This document shows positions 34,718 through 43,985 of a stretch of 64,000 nucleotides of DNA, piece by piece. Both the position numbers and the translations under genes were made by a program. Origin of the DNA: Bombella favorum (GTDB lineage: Bacteria > Pseudomonadota > Alphaproteobacteria > Acetobacterales > Acetobacteraceae); NCBI RefSeq assembly GCF_014048475.1, contig NZ_NWUS01000001.1, forward strand, positions 1,054,001 to 1,118,000, in the 5' to 3' direction. Under the pieces are notes generated by a model that made no database searches, had not been told where the DNA came from, and was given only the letters and a program-made list of their open reading frames with translations. The stretch's first letter is position 1, and every line of letters starts with the position of its first letter.

Positions 34718-34965
34718 TTCTATAACCAGTATATATGCGCTAGCCTTTATATTCCTCTATCATTAACTGTTCATATGGTCATCTCTTTACCTTGACAGAA
34801 CAGAGTGACCCGCTAAAAACTCTTCCCACGCACGGCCTTCTCGGCCAGAGAGAGCATTTCGTCCAAACGGAATACAGTGGTGCGGCCCAGACGGTGCTTT
34901 TCCACCCTCGTGGAACTGTTTATGATACCGTACTTATCCACTCCTGAATGTTGAAAGGTACTATC
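34718..34965 (+). promoter_or_regulatory. metQ promoter and folded leader
   Basis: TTGACA at 34792-34797 with a TAAAAA box 16 bases on suggests a promoter, leaving a leader of about 140 bases. That leader folds: GGCC/GGCC near 34837-34849, TTCCAC/GTGGAA (34900-34905, 34910-34915), and ACGGT/ACCGT (34891-34895, 34927-34931) around the latter. It shows none of the SAM riboswitch consensus that I know. A minus-strand reading frame across it has no support. Confidence 0.4.
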
Positions 34966-35796
34966 ATGTCCCGGTCTTCCTTCCTTTCCCGGCGCCATTT
35001 TCTTGGCCTTTCAACAGGGTTGGCTGGTGCCGCTGCCCTTGGCCTCGCCCTGCCAGGGATCGCCCATGCCGAAAACCGTACGCTGAAAATCGGTATCATG
35101 TCCGGTGAGGATGAAGATATCTGGCGGCTTGTCAGCCAAAATGCTGCACAGCGTGGCCTGACGCTAAAGATCGTCCCTTTCTCCGACTATAACACGCCTA
35201 ATGAGGCCCTATCGGAGCATGATGTGGACGCCAATGCTTTCCAGCATCGTCCTTTCCTTGATGCCCAGATAAAGGCTCATGGTTATAAGATCATCCCGGT
35301 TGGTGATACGTACTTCCAGCCGATCGGCCTGTATTCTCACAAATGGCATTCCGTTGCTGATATTCCGAAGAATGCCCGCATCGGTATCCCCAACGACCCC
35401 AGCAATGAGGGCCGTGCCCTGCATGTGCTGGAAACATTGGGGCTGATCCGCCTGCCTGCCGATTCTGGCCTCTTCCCCACAGCGCTGGATGTCACCGAAA
35501 ACCCCCGCAACATCTCTATCGAAGAGCTGGATGCCGGTGTGGTTGGCCGCTCCCTGCCTGATCTGGACGCTGCCGTTGTTAATATGGACTGGGCACGCAA
35601 GGCTGGCATTTCCGAGCAAGAGCGCATTGGCGTCGAAGGGCTAAAGAACAATCCTTACGTCAACTTTATCTCTGTCAATGAGAGTGACGCCAACGCAGAA
35701 TGGGTCAAGCCGCTGGTAGAAAGCTACCATCAGCCGAATGTTCATCAGCTCATTCTGGACATCTATCACGGCACAGTCACACCTGCGTGGCCATGA
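34966..35796 (+). CDS. metQ: MetQ/NlpA-family substrate-binding protein
   Basis: Periplasmic binding protein of a methionine-type ABC importer, 276 residues. The leader SRRHFLGLSTGLAGAAALGLALPGIAHA looks like a Tat or Sec signal with twin Arg and no lipobox Cys, unlike enteric MetQ lipoproteins. The mature part starts RTLKIGIMSGEDEDIW and has the NlpA landmarks DANAFQHRPFLD (about 92-103) and NDPSNEGRALHVLE (about 143-156). AAAGG precedes the ATG. Its stop overlaps the metN start by ATGA. Confidence 0.93.
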   Translation: MSRSSFLSRRHFLGLSTGLAGAAALGLALPGIAHAENRTLKIGIMSGEDEDIWRLVSQNAAQRGLTLKIVPFSDYNTPNEALSEHDVDANAFQHRPFLDAQIKAHGYKIIPVGDTYFQPIGLYSHKWHSVADIPKNARIGIPNDPSNEGRALHVLETLGLIRLPADSGLFPTALDVTENPRNISIEELDAGVVGRSLPDLDAAVVNMDWARKAGISEQERIGVEGLKNNPYVNFISVNESDANAEWVKPLVESYHQPNVHQLILDIYHGTVTPAWP

Positions 35797-36830
35797 ACCC
35801 TATCCTCGACATACAGCACGTTACCCACAGTTTCGGCCAACATACGGCCCTACAGGATATTTCCTTCTCGGTGAAACAGGGGGAAGTCGTAGGGCTGATC
35901 GGTCGCTCCGGGGCAGGGAAATCCACCCTGCTCCGTTGCCTGTGTGCGTTGGAACGCCCTCAGCAAGGCCATATCCTGCTTGATGGCGTGGACCTCACCA
36001 CCCAGCCAGAGCGTCAACTTGTCCGCATCCGCCGCCGGATTGGTCTGGTCTTCCAACATTTCAACCTGCTGACATCCCGCACCGTGGCAGGTAACATCGC
36101 CCTGCCCCTCCAGATCGCTGGATGCCCCCGTAAGGAGCAGGCCGCACGTATTGCGGAACTGCTGGACCTTGTCGGGCTGAAGGGTTTTGAGAAGAAATAT
36201 CCCTCCCAGCTTTCTGGCGGGCAGAAGCAGCGTGTCGGCATCGCCCGGGCACTGGCTGCCAACCCAACATTGCTTCTCTGCGACGAGGCCACATCTGCGC
36301 TGGACCCGGAATCCACCAATTCCATTCTCAATCTGCTGGCTGACATCAACCGGAAGCTAGGATTAACCATCGTCCTCATTACGCATGAAATGGATGTAGT
36401 CCGCCGCTTTGCGCAGAGGATTTTGGTCCTTGACCATGGCCGCCTTGTTGAAGACGGTACCCTGCTGGACTTCCTCCGGGATGGTCAAAACAACCGGACT
36501 CTCCAGACCCTTCTGGCCGATATCCGCCCTTCCCTGCCCACCTTCCTTACTGGAACACTGGCTGACACCCCGCAGCAAGGCCCCCATAAGACCATCATTC
36601 GGTTAGTCCTGAGCGGTGACAGTGCCAGCGCACCACTCTTCAGCGAACTATCCGCACAATTTGGCGTGCAGGCGGCTCTACTTCAGGGTGGTGTGACGAC
36701 TGTTGGCGAACATCTGAGTGGCGACATGATCCTCAGTCTGAAAGGGGATAGAACGGAACAGGCCCTGAGCCATCTGAAAATGGCAGCGCAGAACATGGAG
36801 ATTCTGGGATATGTCCCCTCTCATTCTTAA
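35793..36830 (+). CDS. metN: Methionine ABC transporter ATP-binding protein
   Basis: ATPase of the methionine importer, 345 residues. Walker A GRSGAGKST (about 38-46), Q-loop in LVFQHFNLL, ABC signature LSGGQKQR (about 141-148) and Walker B LLLCDEATSALDPES (about 161-175) are complete. The C-terminal quarter is the NIL regulatory domain that binds methionine and inhibits transport. The start is the ATG overlapping the metQ stop; the longer upstream frame lies inside metQ. metI overlaps its end by 20 bases. Confidence 0.95.
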   Translation: MNPILDIQHVTHSFGQHTALQDISFSVKQGEVVGLIGRSGAGKSTLLRCLCALERPQQGHILLDGVDLTTQPERQLVRIRRRIGLVFQHFNLLTSRTVAGNIALPLQIAGCPRKEQAARIAELLDLVGLKGFEKKYPSQLSGGQKQRVGIARALAANPTLLLCDEATSALDPESTNSILNLLADINRKLGLTIVLITHEMDVVRRFAQRILVLDHGRLVEDGTLLDFLRDGQNNRTLQTLLADIRPSLPTFLTGTLADTPQQGPHKTIIRLVLSGDSASAPLFSELSAQFGVQAALLQGGVTTVGEHLSGDMILSLKGDRTEQALSHLKMAAQNMEILGYVPSHS

Positions 36831-37461
36831 GCTGATTCTCCATTCCACATGGCAGACGCTAGAAATGGTCGTGGCCTCCACGGCCCTTTCTGTCATCCTC
36901 GGGCTGCCTCTGGCCCTGTTTATGATCGCCACTGGCCCACAAGGGCTTTACCGCCTGCCCTTTGCAGCCCGGCTGATGGGTATGGTGGTAGATGCTGTCC
37001 GGGCTGTGCCTTTCATCATCCTGCTGGTGCTGCTCATCCCCGTTACACGTTTTATTGCGGGGACATCACTGGGAACAGAAGCCGCCATCGTACCGCTTTC
37101 CATTGCTGGGATCCCCTATTTTGCCCGCATTGCGGAAATGGCGTTACGTGAGGTGGATTCTGGCCTTGTGGATGCTGTTCGGGCCATGGGTGGTACACGC
37201 ATGACCATTATTCGCTCCGTCCTAATCGCTGAAGCCCTGCCAGGGCTGGTCACCGGTGTGACAGTCACGCTCATCACCATGGTGGGGGCCTCGGCTATGG
37301 CAGGCGTCATCGGTGCTGGCGGGCTGGGTGATCTGGCTATCCGCTACGGCTATCAGCGTTTCAACACGACCGTTATGTTTGGGGTTGTGGTGGTCCTTAT
37401 CATCATGGTCAGCCTGATGCAGGTCCTTGGCAACAGTCTAGCCCGTTGGCTGAAGCACTGA
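36811..37461 (+). CDS. metI: Methionine ABC transporter permease
   Basis: Inner-membrane permease of 216 residues with five hydrophobic helices. The EAA coupling motif reads DAVRAMGGTRMTIIRSVLIAEALPGL (about 124-149), just as in MetI. The N-terminal part has TLEMVVASTALSVILGLPLAL. It overlaps the end of metN by 20 bases, so the three genes are one translationally coupled unit. Confidence 0.95.
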   Translation: MSPLILKLILHSTWQTLEMVVASTALSVILGLPLALFMIATGPQGLYRLPFAARLMGMVVDAVRAVPFIILLVLLIPVTRFIAGTSLGTEAAIVPLSIAGIPYFARIAEMALREVDSGLVDAVRAMGGTRMTIIRSVLIAEALPGLVTGVTVTLITMVGASAMAGVIGAGGLGDLAIRYGYQRFNTTVMFGVVVVLIIMVSLMQVLGNSLARWLKH

Positions 37462-37481
37462 GCTCCAACCCATCGAACATC

Positions 37482-37520
37482 AAAAAAAGCCCGTCTCCTG
37501 TTTAGAAGACGGGCTTTTTT
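37482..37520. terminator. Bidirectional terminator between metI and the Cys/Met PLP gene
   Basis: GCCCGTCT/AGACGGGC (37489-37496, 37507-37514) flanked by A7 and T6. The two genes converge on it. Confidence 0.9.
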
Positions 37521-37542
37521 CATTAACTCAGACCATCCTGTA

Positions 37543-38826
37543 TTAGGCGGCGTCCAGAGCCTGTTTTACATCCACCAGAAGGTCCTCAATGTGCTCCACA
37601 CCGATGGAAAGGCGCACGGTGGAGGACGTAACACCAAAACGTTCCCGCACCTCTTTCGGCACACCAGAATGGGTCATCGTGGCTGGATGACTGGCCAGAG
37701 ACTCCGTACCGCCCAGACTGACAGCCAGTTTCATGATCTTCAGTGCATTGAGGAAACGGAAAGCGGCTGGCTCCCCCCCTTCAATATCAAAGGAGAAGGT
37801 CGAACCGGCACCGCTGCATTGGCGGGCATAGACTTTTCCTTCAGCTGAATCAGCCTGATAGAAAGGAGGGAAATGCACCTTGTTGACTTTGGCATGGTCA
37901 CGCAGCAGCTCTGCCACACGCTGCGCATTGAGCGTAGCCCGTTCCATACGCAGTCCCAACGTCTCCAAAGAACGCCCCAGCATCCAGCAGCTATGCGGAT
38001 CCAGATGGGTGCCAATAGCCCCACGAAGCTGGCGCACCGGGCGGGTCATGGCCTCGCTACCCAGCACAGCCCCGGCCACAAGGTCGGAATGACCACCGAC
38101 ATATTTGGTCAGGGAGTACAGGGAGAGATCAGCCCCATGTTTCAACGGGTGCTGATAGAGCGGACCAAGCAGCGTATTATCACAGACAATGACAGGGCGG
38201 CTGCCCTGCTTCGTCTCAATTTCCTCGGCAATGCGGCGTACCAGAGTTAGATCCACAAGCCCATTAGTCGGGTTGGCTGGGGTCTCAATCAGGATAAGAG
38301 CGACACGGCCTTCCGCAGTGGCCAGCTCTGCGGCCTCACGCATGGTGGCCTCATCCACACCACAGTTTCCCAACCCTACGGACTTGATACCCAAAGACGC
38401 CATCGTCTTGGTCAAAAGCGTTTCCGTACCACCATAAAGCGGCTGGGAGTGGAGAATCACATCGCCGGGGCGGGCATAGGCCAGCAACGTAGTCGCAATA
38501 GCGGACATGCCAGAAGAAAACAGCACCCCACGCTCGGCCTCTTCATAAACAGCCAGACGGTCTTCTACAATCTCACTATTGGGGTGGTTAAAGCGGGAAT
38601 AAACAAGCCCCTGCCCTTTGCCCTCGGGCGGCTCTTTCCTGCCAGAAACATAATCGAAGAAATCCCGTCCATCTTCCGCTGTAGGAAAAACGAAGGTTGA
38701 TGTCAGGAACACGGGCGGCTTAACCGCTCCCTCCGAAAGGGCCGGGTCGTAGCCGTAATTGAGCATCTGTGTCTCGGGGTGCAGTTTATGACTGCCGATA
38801 TGGGTCTTTTTGTGATCTGACACCAT
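37543..38826 (-). CDS. Cystathionine gamma-synthase/lyase family PLP enzyme
   Basis: Cytoplasmic Cys/Met-metabolism PLP enzyme of 427 residues. Visible are [17 protein letters not shown] (about 76-92), [14 protein letters not shown] (about 103-116), the cofactor Asp in [17 protein letters not shown], and the PLP lysine in [16 protein letters not shown] (about 239). The C-terminal [19 protein letters not shown] is diagnostic for the family. Members include cystathionine gamma-synthase, beta-lyase and methionine gamma-lyase; sequence alone does not choose. AAGGAAAA precedes the ATG. It converges on the methionine importer, which fits methionine metabolism. Confidence 0.93.
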   Translation of the reverse strand: MVSDHKKTHIGSHKLHPETQMLNYGYDPALSEGAVKPPVFLTSTFVFPTAEDGRDFFDYVSGRKEPPEGKGQGLVYSRFNHPNSEIVEDRLAVYEEAERGVLFSSGMSAIATTLLAYARPGDVILHSQPLYGGTETLLTKTMASLGIKSVGLGNCGVDEATMREAAELATAEGRVALILIETPANPTNGLVDLTLVRRIAEEIETKQGSRPVIVCDNTLLGPLYQHPLKHGADLSLYSLTKYVGGHSDLVAGAVLGSEAMTRPVRQLRGAIGTHLDPHSCWMLGRSLETLGLRMERATLNAQRVAELLRDHAKVNKVHFPPFYQADSAEGKVYARQCSGAGSTFSFDIEGGEPAAFRFLNALKIMKLAVSLGGTESLASHPATMTHSGVPKEVRERFGVTSSTVRLSIGVEHIEDLLVDVKQALDAA

Positions 38827-38940
38827 TGGAAATTTTCCTTCAGAAGGTACCTAGCCTGTATGTGATCCATCTACCCAGCCTCATAGCTGCCAGATGGTGC
38901 CCACTCCAGCACTACGGCAGCCAGTCTGGAAAGCAAGATT

Positions 38941-38966
38941 AGGATATGTTGTTTCCCTTATATCCT
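38941..38966 (-). promoter_or_regulatory. AGGATAT...ATATCCT dyad upstream of the Cys/Met PLP gene
   Basis: Seven-bp arms (38941-38947, 38960-38966) separated by 12 bases, about 115-140 bases before the start codon. The arms are identical to those of the palindrome upstream of cysH, where the spacer is 4 bases. Confidence 0.4.
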
Positions 38967-39038
38967 TCCTAGCTTCGTTGTTTGATACCACATCCCCCAA
39001 AACGGATAAAGAAATATGAAACCGCCCTCTGCCGCCAT

Positions 39039-39069
39039 AAAAAAACACCCCCATCTCACGACAGGGGTG
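39039..39069 (-). terminator. Intrinsic terminator of the cytochrome b561 gene
   Basis: Read on the minus strand: CACCCC (39069-39064) pairs with GGGGTG (39051-39046) and is followed by T7 (39045-39039). Confidence 0.8.
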
Positions 39070-39103
39070 CGTATTAATCAGCCTACCAGAAATCTGAACA
39101 GCC

Positions 39104-39688
39104 TTACCGCCCAGCACCGTGCCGCGGCAAAATACGGTCCACAATCTGATCCTTCTTAATGAAACGATGATACAGAGCGGCCAGTACATGCAGGGCGATA
39201 AAGCCCCCAAAAACCCAAGCGAGCCAATTATGGATATCCGGCATGACTTCAGCCAAGGTTCCGCTATCCATCACACTTTGCGGCAGAGGGATCAGCGGCC
39301 ATGACACCAAACCGAACAACACAATCGGCATAGCCATGGAGGAGACCATCAACCAGCCTGTTGCTGGCAGGAAAATCTGAAAGAGATAAAGAATCCCCTC
39401 CATCCCACCAATTGCCATGCGCTGAGCTGGCAACATATCCTTCGGCAGCGATGGAGCCTTATGCGTCAAACGCCAGATGACACGCACTACGATCAGCAGC
39501 ATGGTCACAATGCCGACAGACTTGTGGAGCTGATGCAGAGGCACCGGGTCGTTGACGGGGATGTGGTCCATGTACAAGCCAAGACCGATCATAAAGAGAA
39601 CCAGCAGGGCAATCACCCAATGCAGGAAGATAGTCACCGCATCGTAACGTGCTGGCTGGCCAGCCCCTATTTCCACTTGCTCTGACAC
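39104..39688 (-). CDS. Cytochrome b561 family protein
   Basis: Inner-membrane diheme b cytochrome of 194 residues with four helices. Heme-ligand His residues appear in ITIFLHWVIALLVLF-type helix 1 (FLHW), LHQLHKSVGIVTMLLIV in helix 2, and MPDIHNWLAWVFGGFIALHVLAALYH in the last helix pair. Such proteins move electrons from quinol to periplasmic acceptors. A GTG at 39688 preceded by GGAGG is the start; the longer frame to 39751 runs through the upstream terminator. It follows the pseudoazurin gene. Confidence 0.9.
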   Translation of the reverse strand: MSEQVEIGAGQPARYDAVTIFLHWVIALLVLFMIGLGLYMDHIPVNDPVPLHQLHKSVGIVTMLLIVVRVIWRLTHKAPSLPKDMLPAQRMAIGGMEGILYLFQIFLPATGWLMVSSMAMPIVLFGLVSWPLIPLPQSVMDSGTLAEVMPDIHNWLAWVFGGFIALHVLAALYHRFIKKDQIVDRILPRHGAGR

Positions 39689-39711
39689 GCATTGCCTCCA
39701 TAGATCATGGA

Positions 39712-39760
39712 ATAAAAAAATCGGCCCCTCTGCCTCCACGAAACGGAACAAAGGAGCCGA
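39712..39760 (-). terminator. Intrinsic terminator of the pseudoazurin gene
   Basis: On the minus strand TCGGCTCCT (39760-39752) pairs with AGGGGCCGA (39729-39721), one mismatch, and T7 follows. It ends only about 24 bases before the cytochrome b561 start. Confidence 0.75.
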
Positions 39761-39801
39761 CCCGACAATAAGCAGTCTCCGACCTTCAGGCCAGACCTCT
39801 C

Positions 39802-40245
39802 TTACTTGCCCTTCTTGCTGTCCACATCCTGGAACAGCTCATTAAAACGCTGCTTAGCCCTCCCATAAAACGTAACTTTACGGGCTTGGGCTTCATTATT
39901 CGCATTATCAACAACAACCAGGCCGACCATACCCAGGGAAGCATGCGGCAGGCACTTGTACCCGTACAGGCCGGATTTGGTAAACTGGACAGTCTTTTCC
40001 TGACTGAAAGGAACATTGATGGGCTCGGCCCCATCAGGTGTCATGCCCGGAATGGACTGGACATTGTGGCCCTTATCCGTCGGCACGAAATGCACGCTAT
40101 CGCCAGAATGAATATAAACGACAGCCGGCTCGAAAGAATAACCATGTGTGCCATGGCTCAGCATCTGCACATCAACCGTGGCCGCCGTGGCGGACAGGGC
40201 TGTTGCCATAAACAGGGCGAAAGCACCACCAGCAAATTTCAACAT
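39802..40245 (-). CDS. Pseudoazurin-type cupredoxin
   Basis: Periplasmic blue copper electron carrier, 147 residues with a signal peptide (cleavage near SATAA, about 18-22). The four type 1 copper ligands are all present: His60 (DKGHNVQSI), Cys98 and His101 (YKCLPHASLGM) and Met106. The order and the KGHN motif match pseudoazurin rather than azurin or amicyanin. GGAGGATAG precedes ATG 40245. It sits between katG and a cytochrome b561, so it may shuttle electrons in a peroxide-related chain. Confidence 0.94.
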   Translation of the reverse strand: MLKFAGGAFALFMATALSATAATVDVQMLSHGTHGYSFEPAVVYIHSGDSVHFVPTDKGHNVQSIPGMTPDGAEPINVPFSQEKTVQFTKSGLYGYKCLPHASLGMVGLVVVDNANNEAQARKVTFYGRAKQRFNELFQDVDSKKGK

Positions 40246-40268
40246 ACTATCCTCCACTTCTTAACAAA

Positions 40269-40322
40269 CCGCCGGGGACGAACCCCGGCGGAATGCGTTC
40301 TGATTCTTCTTTTATTAGAAGA
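40269..40322 (-). repeat. Hairpins between katG and pseudoazurin
   Basis: CCGCCGGGG/CCCCGGCGG (40269-40277, 40283-40291), nine perfect pairs with a 5-base loop, and TTCTTC/GAAGAA just upstream of it. No strong T run on the minus strand; partial termination or mRNA protection is possible. Confidence 0.5.
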
Positions 40323-40330
40323 AACAGATC

Positions 40331-42571
40331 TTAGCGCTGCAGGTCAAAGCGGTCGAGGTTCATCACCTTCGTCCAAGCCTTCACGAAGTCGTTGTAGAAC
40401 TTCGCCTTACCGTCGTTGGAGGCATAAACCTCAGCAACGGCACGCAGCTCAGGGTTAGCACCGAAGACCAGATCCACGTCGGTGGCTGTCCACTGCTTCT
40501 GGCCGGAGGCACGGTCAAAGCCCTCATAGAGGTCTTCCTGACCAGCAACCTTCTCCCAGCGTGTGTCCATCGTCAGCACGTTGGTGAAGAAGTCCGTGCT
40601 CAGAGCACCCGGGTTCTTCGTCAGCACACCGTTAGCGGAGTGACCCGTGTTGATGTCCAGAGTACGCAGGCCACCCAGCAGGACTGTCATCTCAGGGATG
40701 GTCAGACCCAGTGTATCAGCCTTGTCCACCATAGCGTTCAGAGGCGGTGTGTTGTCCGCATCTGCACGATAGTAGTTACGGAAGGCGTCAGCTGTCGGCT
40801 CCAGCAGGTTGAAGGAGTTGACGTCTGTCTGGTCCTGTGTGGCATCGCCACGGCCCGGAGCAAACGGCACCTGGATCTTCACACCAGCCTTCTTGGCAGC
40901 ATCCTCGATACCGACGCTACCGCCGAGAACGATGATATCAGCCAGAGCAACCTTGCGGGCGCTGTGAGCATTGAAGCTGTCACGAACCTTCTCGAGCTTC
41001 GGCAGGATGGTCTTCAGCTCTTCCGGATCGTTCACGGCCCAGCCGTTCTGCGGCATCAGAGCCAGACGGCCACCGTTAGCACCACCGCGGTGGTCGGTCA
41101 CACGATGAGAAGAAGCAGCAGCCCATGCCGTCTTGATCAGCTCACGATCGGACAGACCGGTTGCAGCGATCAGCTTGCGCAGCTCACGAACGTCAGCCTG
41201 GTTGATCGGCTTGGCCGGCATGTTGACCGGATCCTGCCACACGAATGTTTCCTTCGGGACTTCGCTACCGAAGTAGCGGCTCTTCGGACCCATGTCGCGG
41301 ACAACCAGCTTGAACCATGCACGAGCGAAGGCATCAGCGAACTCATTCGGATGCTCAGCCCAACGGGCAAGGATCTTGTGGTAGACCGGATCATTCTTCA
41401 GGGCGATGTCCGTGGTGAACATCATGATCGGACGCATCTTGGACGGATCATTCGGGTTGGCCGGATCCGGCGCAATCTTGTCATCCGTCTTGGTGTGCCA
41501 CTGATGAGCACCGGTCGGGCTTGTGCCCAGCACCCAGTCATTGTTCAGCAGGTTGTCAATGTACTGCGTGGTGAAGTGGATCGGATCGGCAGACCAGGAG
41601 CCTTCCAGACCACTGGTGGAGGCATCGTCAGCTGTCTGCTTGCCCTTAATGCAGTGATCGGCCCAGCCCAGACCCTGATGCTCAACACCGTTGGCAACCG
41701 GCGGACCACTCAGGCAGGAGTTCGGATGAGCACCGTGAGCCTTACCGAAGGTATGACCACCAGCGATCAGCGCCACAGTCTCTTCGTCATTCATAGCCAT
41801 ACGGCCGAATGCCAGACGGATCATCTGGGCAGACTTGGCAGGATCAGGATCGCCGTTCGGGCCTTCCGGGTTCACATAGATCAGACCCATGTGTGTAGCA
41901 GCCAGCGGGTGCTTCAGAGTACCATTCTGACCGACCTGGAAGGAGCTCTTGTTCGGGAAGAACGTGGTGCCCGGACCCCAGTAGATCAGCTCGGACTGCC
42001 AGTCATCCGGACGACCACCGACGAAGCCGAGTGTCTTGAAGCCCATCTGGTTCAGCGCAACGTCACCAGTCAGAACGATAAGGTCACCCCAGGAGAGCTT
42101 CTCACCGTACTTCTTCTTGACGGGCCACAGAAGACGCTTAGCCTTATCGAGGCTGGCGTTATCCGGCCAGTCATTCAGCTGAGCGAAACGCTGCTGAGCA
42201 CCTTCTTCACCACCACGGCCGTCGATGGCACGGTACGTACCAGCATTGTGCCAAGCCATACGGATGAAGAACGGACCATAGTTGCCGTAGTCAGCCGGCC
42301 ACCAAGGCTGAGAGGTCAGCATGACCTTCTCAATGTCCTTGCGGACTTCCTGCAGGTTCAGCTGCTCGAACTTCTTGTGATAGTTCGTGTAATAATCTGC
42401 ACCGTACGGATCAGACTCTGCATCGTGAGCACGCAGCTTGGCCAGATTCATGCCCTTCGGCCAGTAATACTGGTTCGGGCTCGGAACATCGGCAGCCATA
42501 GCTGCAGAGGCGAAAGATGTCAGGGTCGTGCTGGCAATCAGCAGAGCTGCCCCGAAATTCTTCAATTTCAT
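40331..42571 (-). CDS. katG: Catalase-peroxidase KatG with signal peptide
   Basis: Heme enzyme that destroys hydrogen peroxide, 746 residues. Active-site residues are complete: Arg104, Trp107 and His108 in [11 protein letters not shown], Tyr232 in [11 protein letters not shown] and Met258 in GRMAMND (the Trp-Tyr-Met adduct), and proximal His273 in [10 protein letters not shown]. The first 27 residues ([23 protein letters not shown]) form a clear Sec signal peptide, so the enzyme is probably periplasmic, unlike most KatG and like E. coli plasmid KatP. ATG 42571 is chosen because it starts the signal peptide; ATGs at 42592 and 42616 are in frame. Codon use is strongly biased, suggesting high expression. 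Confidence 0.95.
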   Translation of the reverse strand: MKLKNFGAALLIASTTLTSFASAAMAADVPSPNQYYWPKGMNLAKLRAHDAESDPYGADYYTNYHKKFEQLNLQEVRKDIEKVMLTSQPWWPADYGNYGPFFIRMAWHNAGTYRAIDGRGGEEGAQQRFAQLNDWPDNASLDKAKRLLWPVKKKYGEKLSWGDLIVLTGDVALNQMGFKTLGFVGGRPDDWQSELIYWGPGTTFFPNKSSFQVGQNGTLKHPLAATHMGLIYVNPEGPNGDPDPAKSAQMIRLAFGRMAMNDEETVALIAGGHTFGKAHGAHPNSCLSGPPVANGVEHQGLGWADHCIKGKQTADDASTSGLEGSWSADPIHFTTQYIDNLLNNDWVLGTSPTGAHQWHTKTDDKIAPDPANPNDPSKMRPIMMFTTDIALKNDPVYHKILARWAEHPNEFADAFARAWFKLVVRDMGPKSRYFGSEVPKETFVWQDPVNMPAKPINQADVRELRKLIAATGLSDRELIKTAWAAASSHRVTDHRGGANGGRLALMPQNGWAVNDPEELKTILPKLEKVRDSFNAHSARKVALADIIVLGGSVGIEDAAKKAGVKIQVPFAPGRGDATQDQTDVNSFNLLEPTADAFRNYYRADADNTPPLNAMVDKADTLGLTIPEMTVLLGGLRTLDINTGHSANGVLTKNPGALSTDFFTNVLTMDTRWEKVAGQEDLYEGFDRASGQKQWTATDVDLVFGANPELRAVAEVYASNDGKAKFYNDFVKAWTKVMNLDRFDLQR

Positions 42572-43040
42572 CCTGATCAGTTCCCTATTCATGGATAAGA
42601 TCTCGACAGATTGCATAGCAACAACGAGCCAAGCACGATCTGATCAGAACCGTACCCCACGCCACTACTATACATCGCAGGATTTATATTATCGGTAGGG
42701 GATGAAACAAGTAAATCGTTATTTTTAATAACTCTTATAGGTCAACTCGTTTCAAAATAACCCTTTCTCATATATGAAAGTTAACACATATACAAGAGGA
42801 ACTACTGATATAAAGCTCTCATATTAAATTTATTGTTCATTTTATGAAGGTTTTCCGCCATTCCATGGTTGCGCTTTCCATCCAAAATATGACCCGCACA
42901 CCCCCGCCATCTGGCGTTAATATACCCTCTTCCAGCCCACTCACCCCGTAAAATAGAAGGGCCGCTTTTATCAGCTATTAAATATTCATCCAGCAACGAA
43001 GGCAGTATTACCAGCCTAACCGAACTGCTTTGATGTAAAT
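42572..43040. other. Intergenic region between katG and tRNA-Leu
   Basis: About 470 bases, AT-rich next to katG, where its promoter must lie. I see no clear OxyR site. A 103-codon minus-strand frame here overlaps tRNA-Leu and has no family match. Nothing else recognisable. Confidence 0.5.
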
Positions 43041-43041
43041 C

Positions 43042-43061
43042 ATTTTTTCTTCGGGAAAAAT
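43042..43061. terminator. cUUCGg hairpin terminator after the tRNA pair
   Basis: Stem ATTTTTTC/GGGAAAAAT around a TTCG tetraloop closed by C-G, directly after tRNA-Leu. The T-rich arms would work on either strand. Confidence 0.65.
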
Positions 43062-43063
43062 AT

Positions 43064-43150
43064 TGGTGCCCAGAAGAAGACTCGAACTTCCACGTCCTTG
43101 CGGACACAGGCACCTGAAGCCTGCGCGTCTACCAATTCCGCCATCTGGGC
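43064..43150 (-). tRNA. tRNA-Leu (CAG)
   Basis: 87 nt with encoded CCA. Acceptor GCCCAGA pairs with TCTGGGC, the D-arm GCGGAATTGGTAGACGC is the Leu type, the anticodon loop TTCAGGT gives CAG, and a long variable arm (TGTCCGCAAGGACG) marks a class II tRNA. Confidence 0.97.
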
Positions 43151-43167
43151 ACACACTCTTACGAGTA

Positions 43168-43243
43168 TGGTGAACCGGCTGGGACTCGAACCCAGGACCA
43201 TTCGATTAAAAGTCGAATGCTCTACCAACTGAGCTACCGGTTC
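43168..43243 (-). tRNA. tRNA-Lys (TTT)
   Basis: 76 nt with encoded CCA. Acceptor GAACCGG/CCGGTTC, D-arm GCTCAGTTGGTAGAGC, anticodon loop CTTTTAA giving TTT, T-arm GGTTCGAGTCC. It precedes tRNA-Leu by 17 bases on the same strand. Confidence 0.97.
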
Positions 43244-43385
43244 ACTTGAGGAGGCTATCTACCTGCTCACTGGGGGAGCGTCAACCCCGATAGGGTCAGA
43301 AAACGTCCCCCTTACGATTTTCTTTATCCGCACGGACAATGACACTCCATGCGGATAAGAATCGTCACCTTTTCAAGCGATTACA

Positions 43386-43985
43386 TCAGTTTTCGATATA
43401 AGCCTTGATGATGTGATCCGGGTTCTGAACCATACCGGAAGAACCAGAGCCACGCTTGATCTTATCTACATGCTCCATGCCCTCAATCACCTGACCAGCA
43501 ATGGTGTACTGGCCATCCAGGGACGGCACACGGTCGAACATGATGAAGAACTGGCTGTTAGCGGAGTTCGGGTCCATCGTACGGGCCATACCCAGCGTAC
43601 CACGGTCAAATGTAGCCGTCTGGCTGAACTCGGCCGGCAGGTCCGGATAGCTGCTACCACCTGTGCCTGTACCTGTCGGGTCACCGCTCTGAGCCATGAA
43701 GCCTTCAATCACACGGTGAAATTTCACACCGTTATAGAAGCCATCATTAGCCAGCGTCTCCAGACGCTCCACAGCCTTAGGGGCCAAATCGGGACGCAGA
43801 GCGATGACCACTCTGCCATCCTTCAGCTCCAGAACCAGCTTCTTGCCTGTTGTTGTATCTGTCATTGTCGTGCTCTCCCTGAGCTGATCATTACCATCCT
43901 GATCACCAGCCTGTGCCTGTGTCAGGGTTCCACCGGTCATGGCAGAGACTGCTACAAGACCAGCAATAAAATGCCGCCGTCTCAT
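43386..43985 (-). CDS. Exported cyclophilin-type peptidylprolyl isomerase
   Basis: Catalyses cis-trans isomerisation at proline, 199 residues. A twin-Arg-like leader ([26 protein letters not shown]) points to export. The cyclophilin core has FYNGVKFHRVIEGFMAQSGDPTGTGTGG (about 83-110), with the catalytic Arg in FHRV, and SQFFIMFDRVPSLDGQYTIAGQVIEGM. Its start overlaps the coaD stop by ATGA, so it is coupled to coaD. An internal ATG at residue 41 would give a cytoplasmic form. Confidence 0.93.
   Translation of the reverse strand: MRRRHFIAGLVAVSAMTGGTLTQAQAGDQDGNDQLRESTTMTDTTTGKKLVLELKDGRVVIALRPDLAPKAVERLETLANDGFYNGVKFHRVIEGFMAQSGDPTGTGTGGSSYPDLPAEFSQTATFDRGTLGMARTMDPNSANSQFFIMFDRVPSLDGQYTIAGQVIEGMEHVDKIKRGSGSSGMVQNPDHIIKAYIEN

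Noticed and set aside
34813-34998. A 61-codon minus-strand frame across the metQ leader
   Set aside because: It runs into metQ, lacks a ribosome site and a recognisable domain; the leader's hairpins explain the region better, though a gene remnant cannot be excluded.
40640-42598. A 652-codon open frame opposite katG on the plus strand
   Set aside because: It mirrors the strong codon bias of katG, has no family-like sequence and no ribosome site; KatG on the other strand is certain.
42802-43113. A 103-codon minus-strand frame next to the tRNAs
   Set aside because: It begins inside tRNA-Leu and has no family match.
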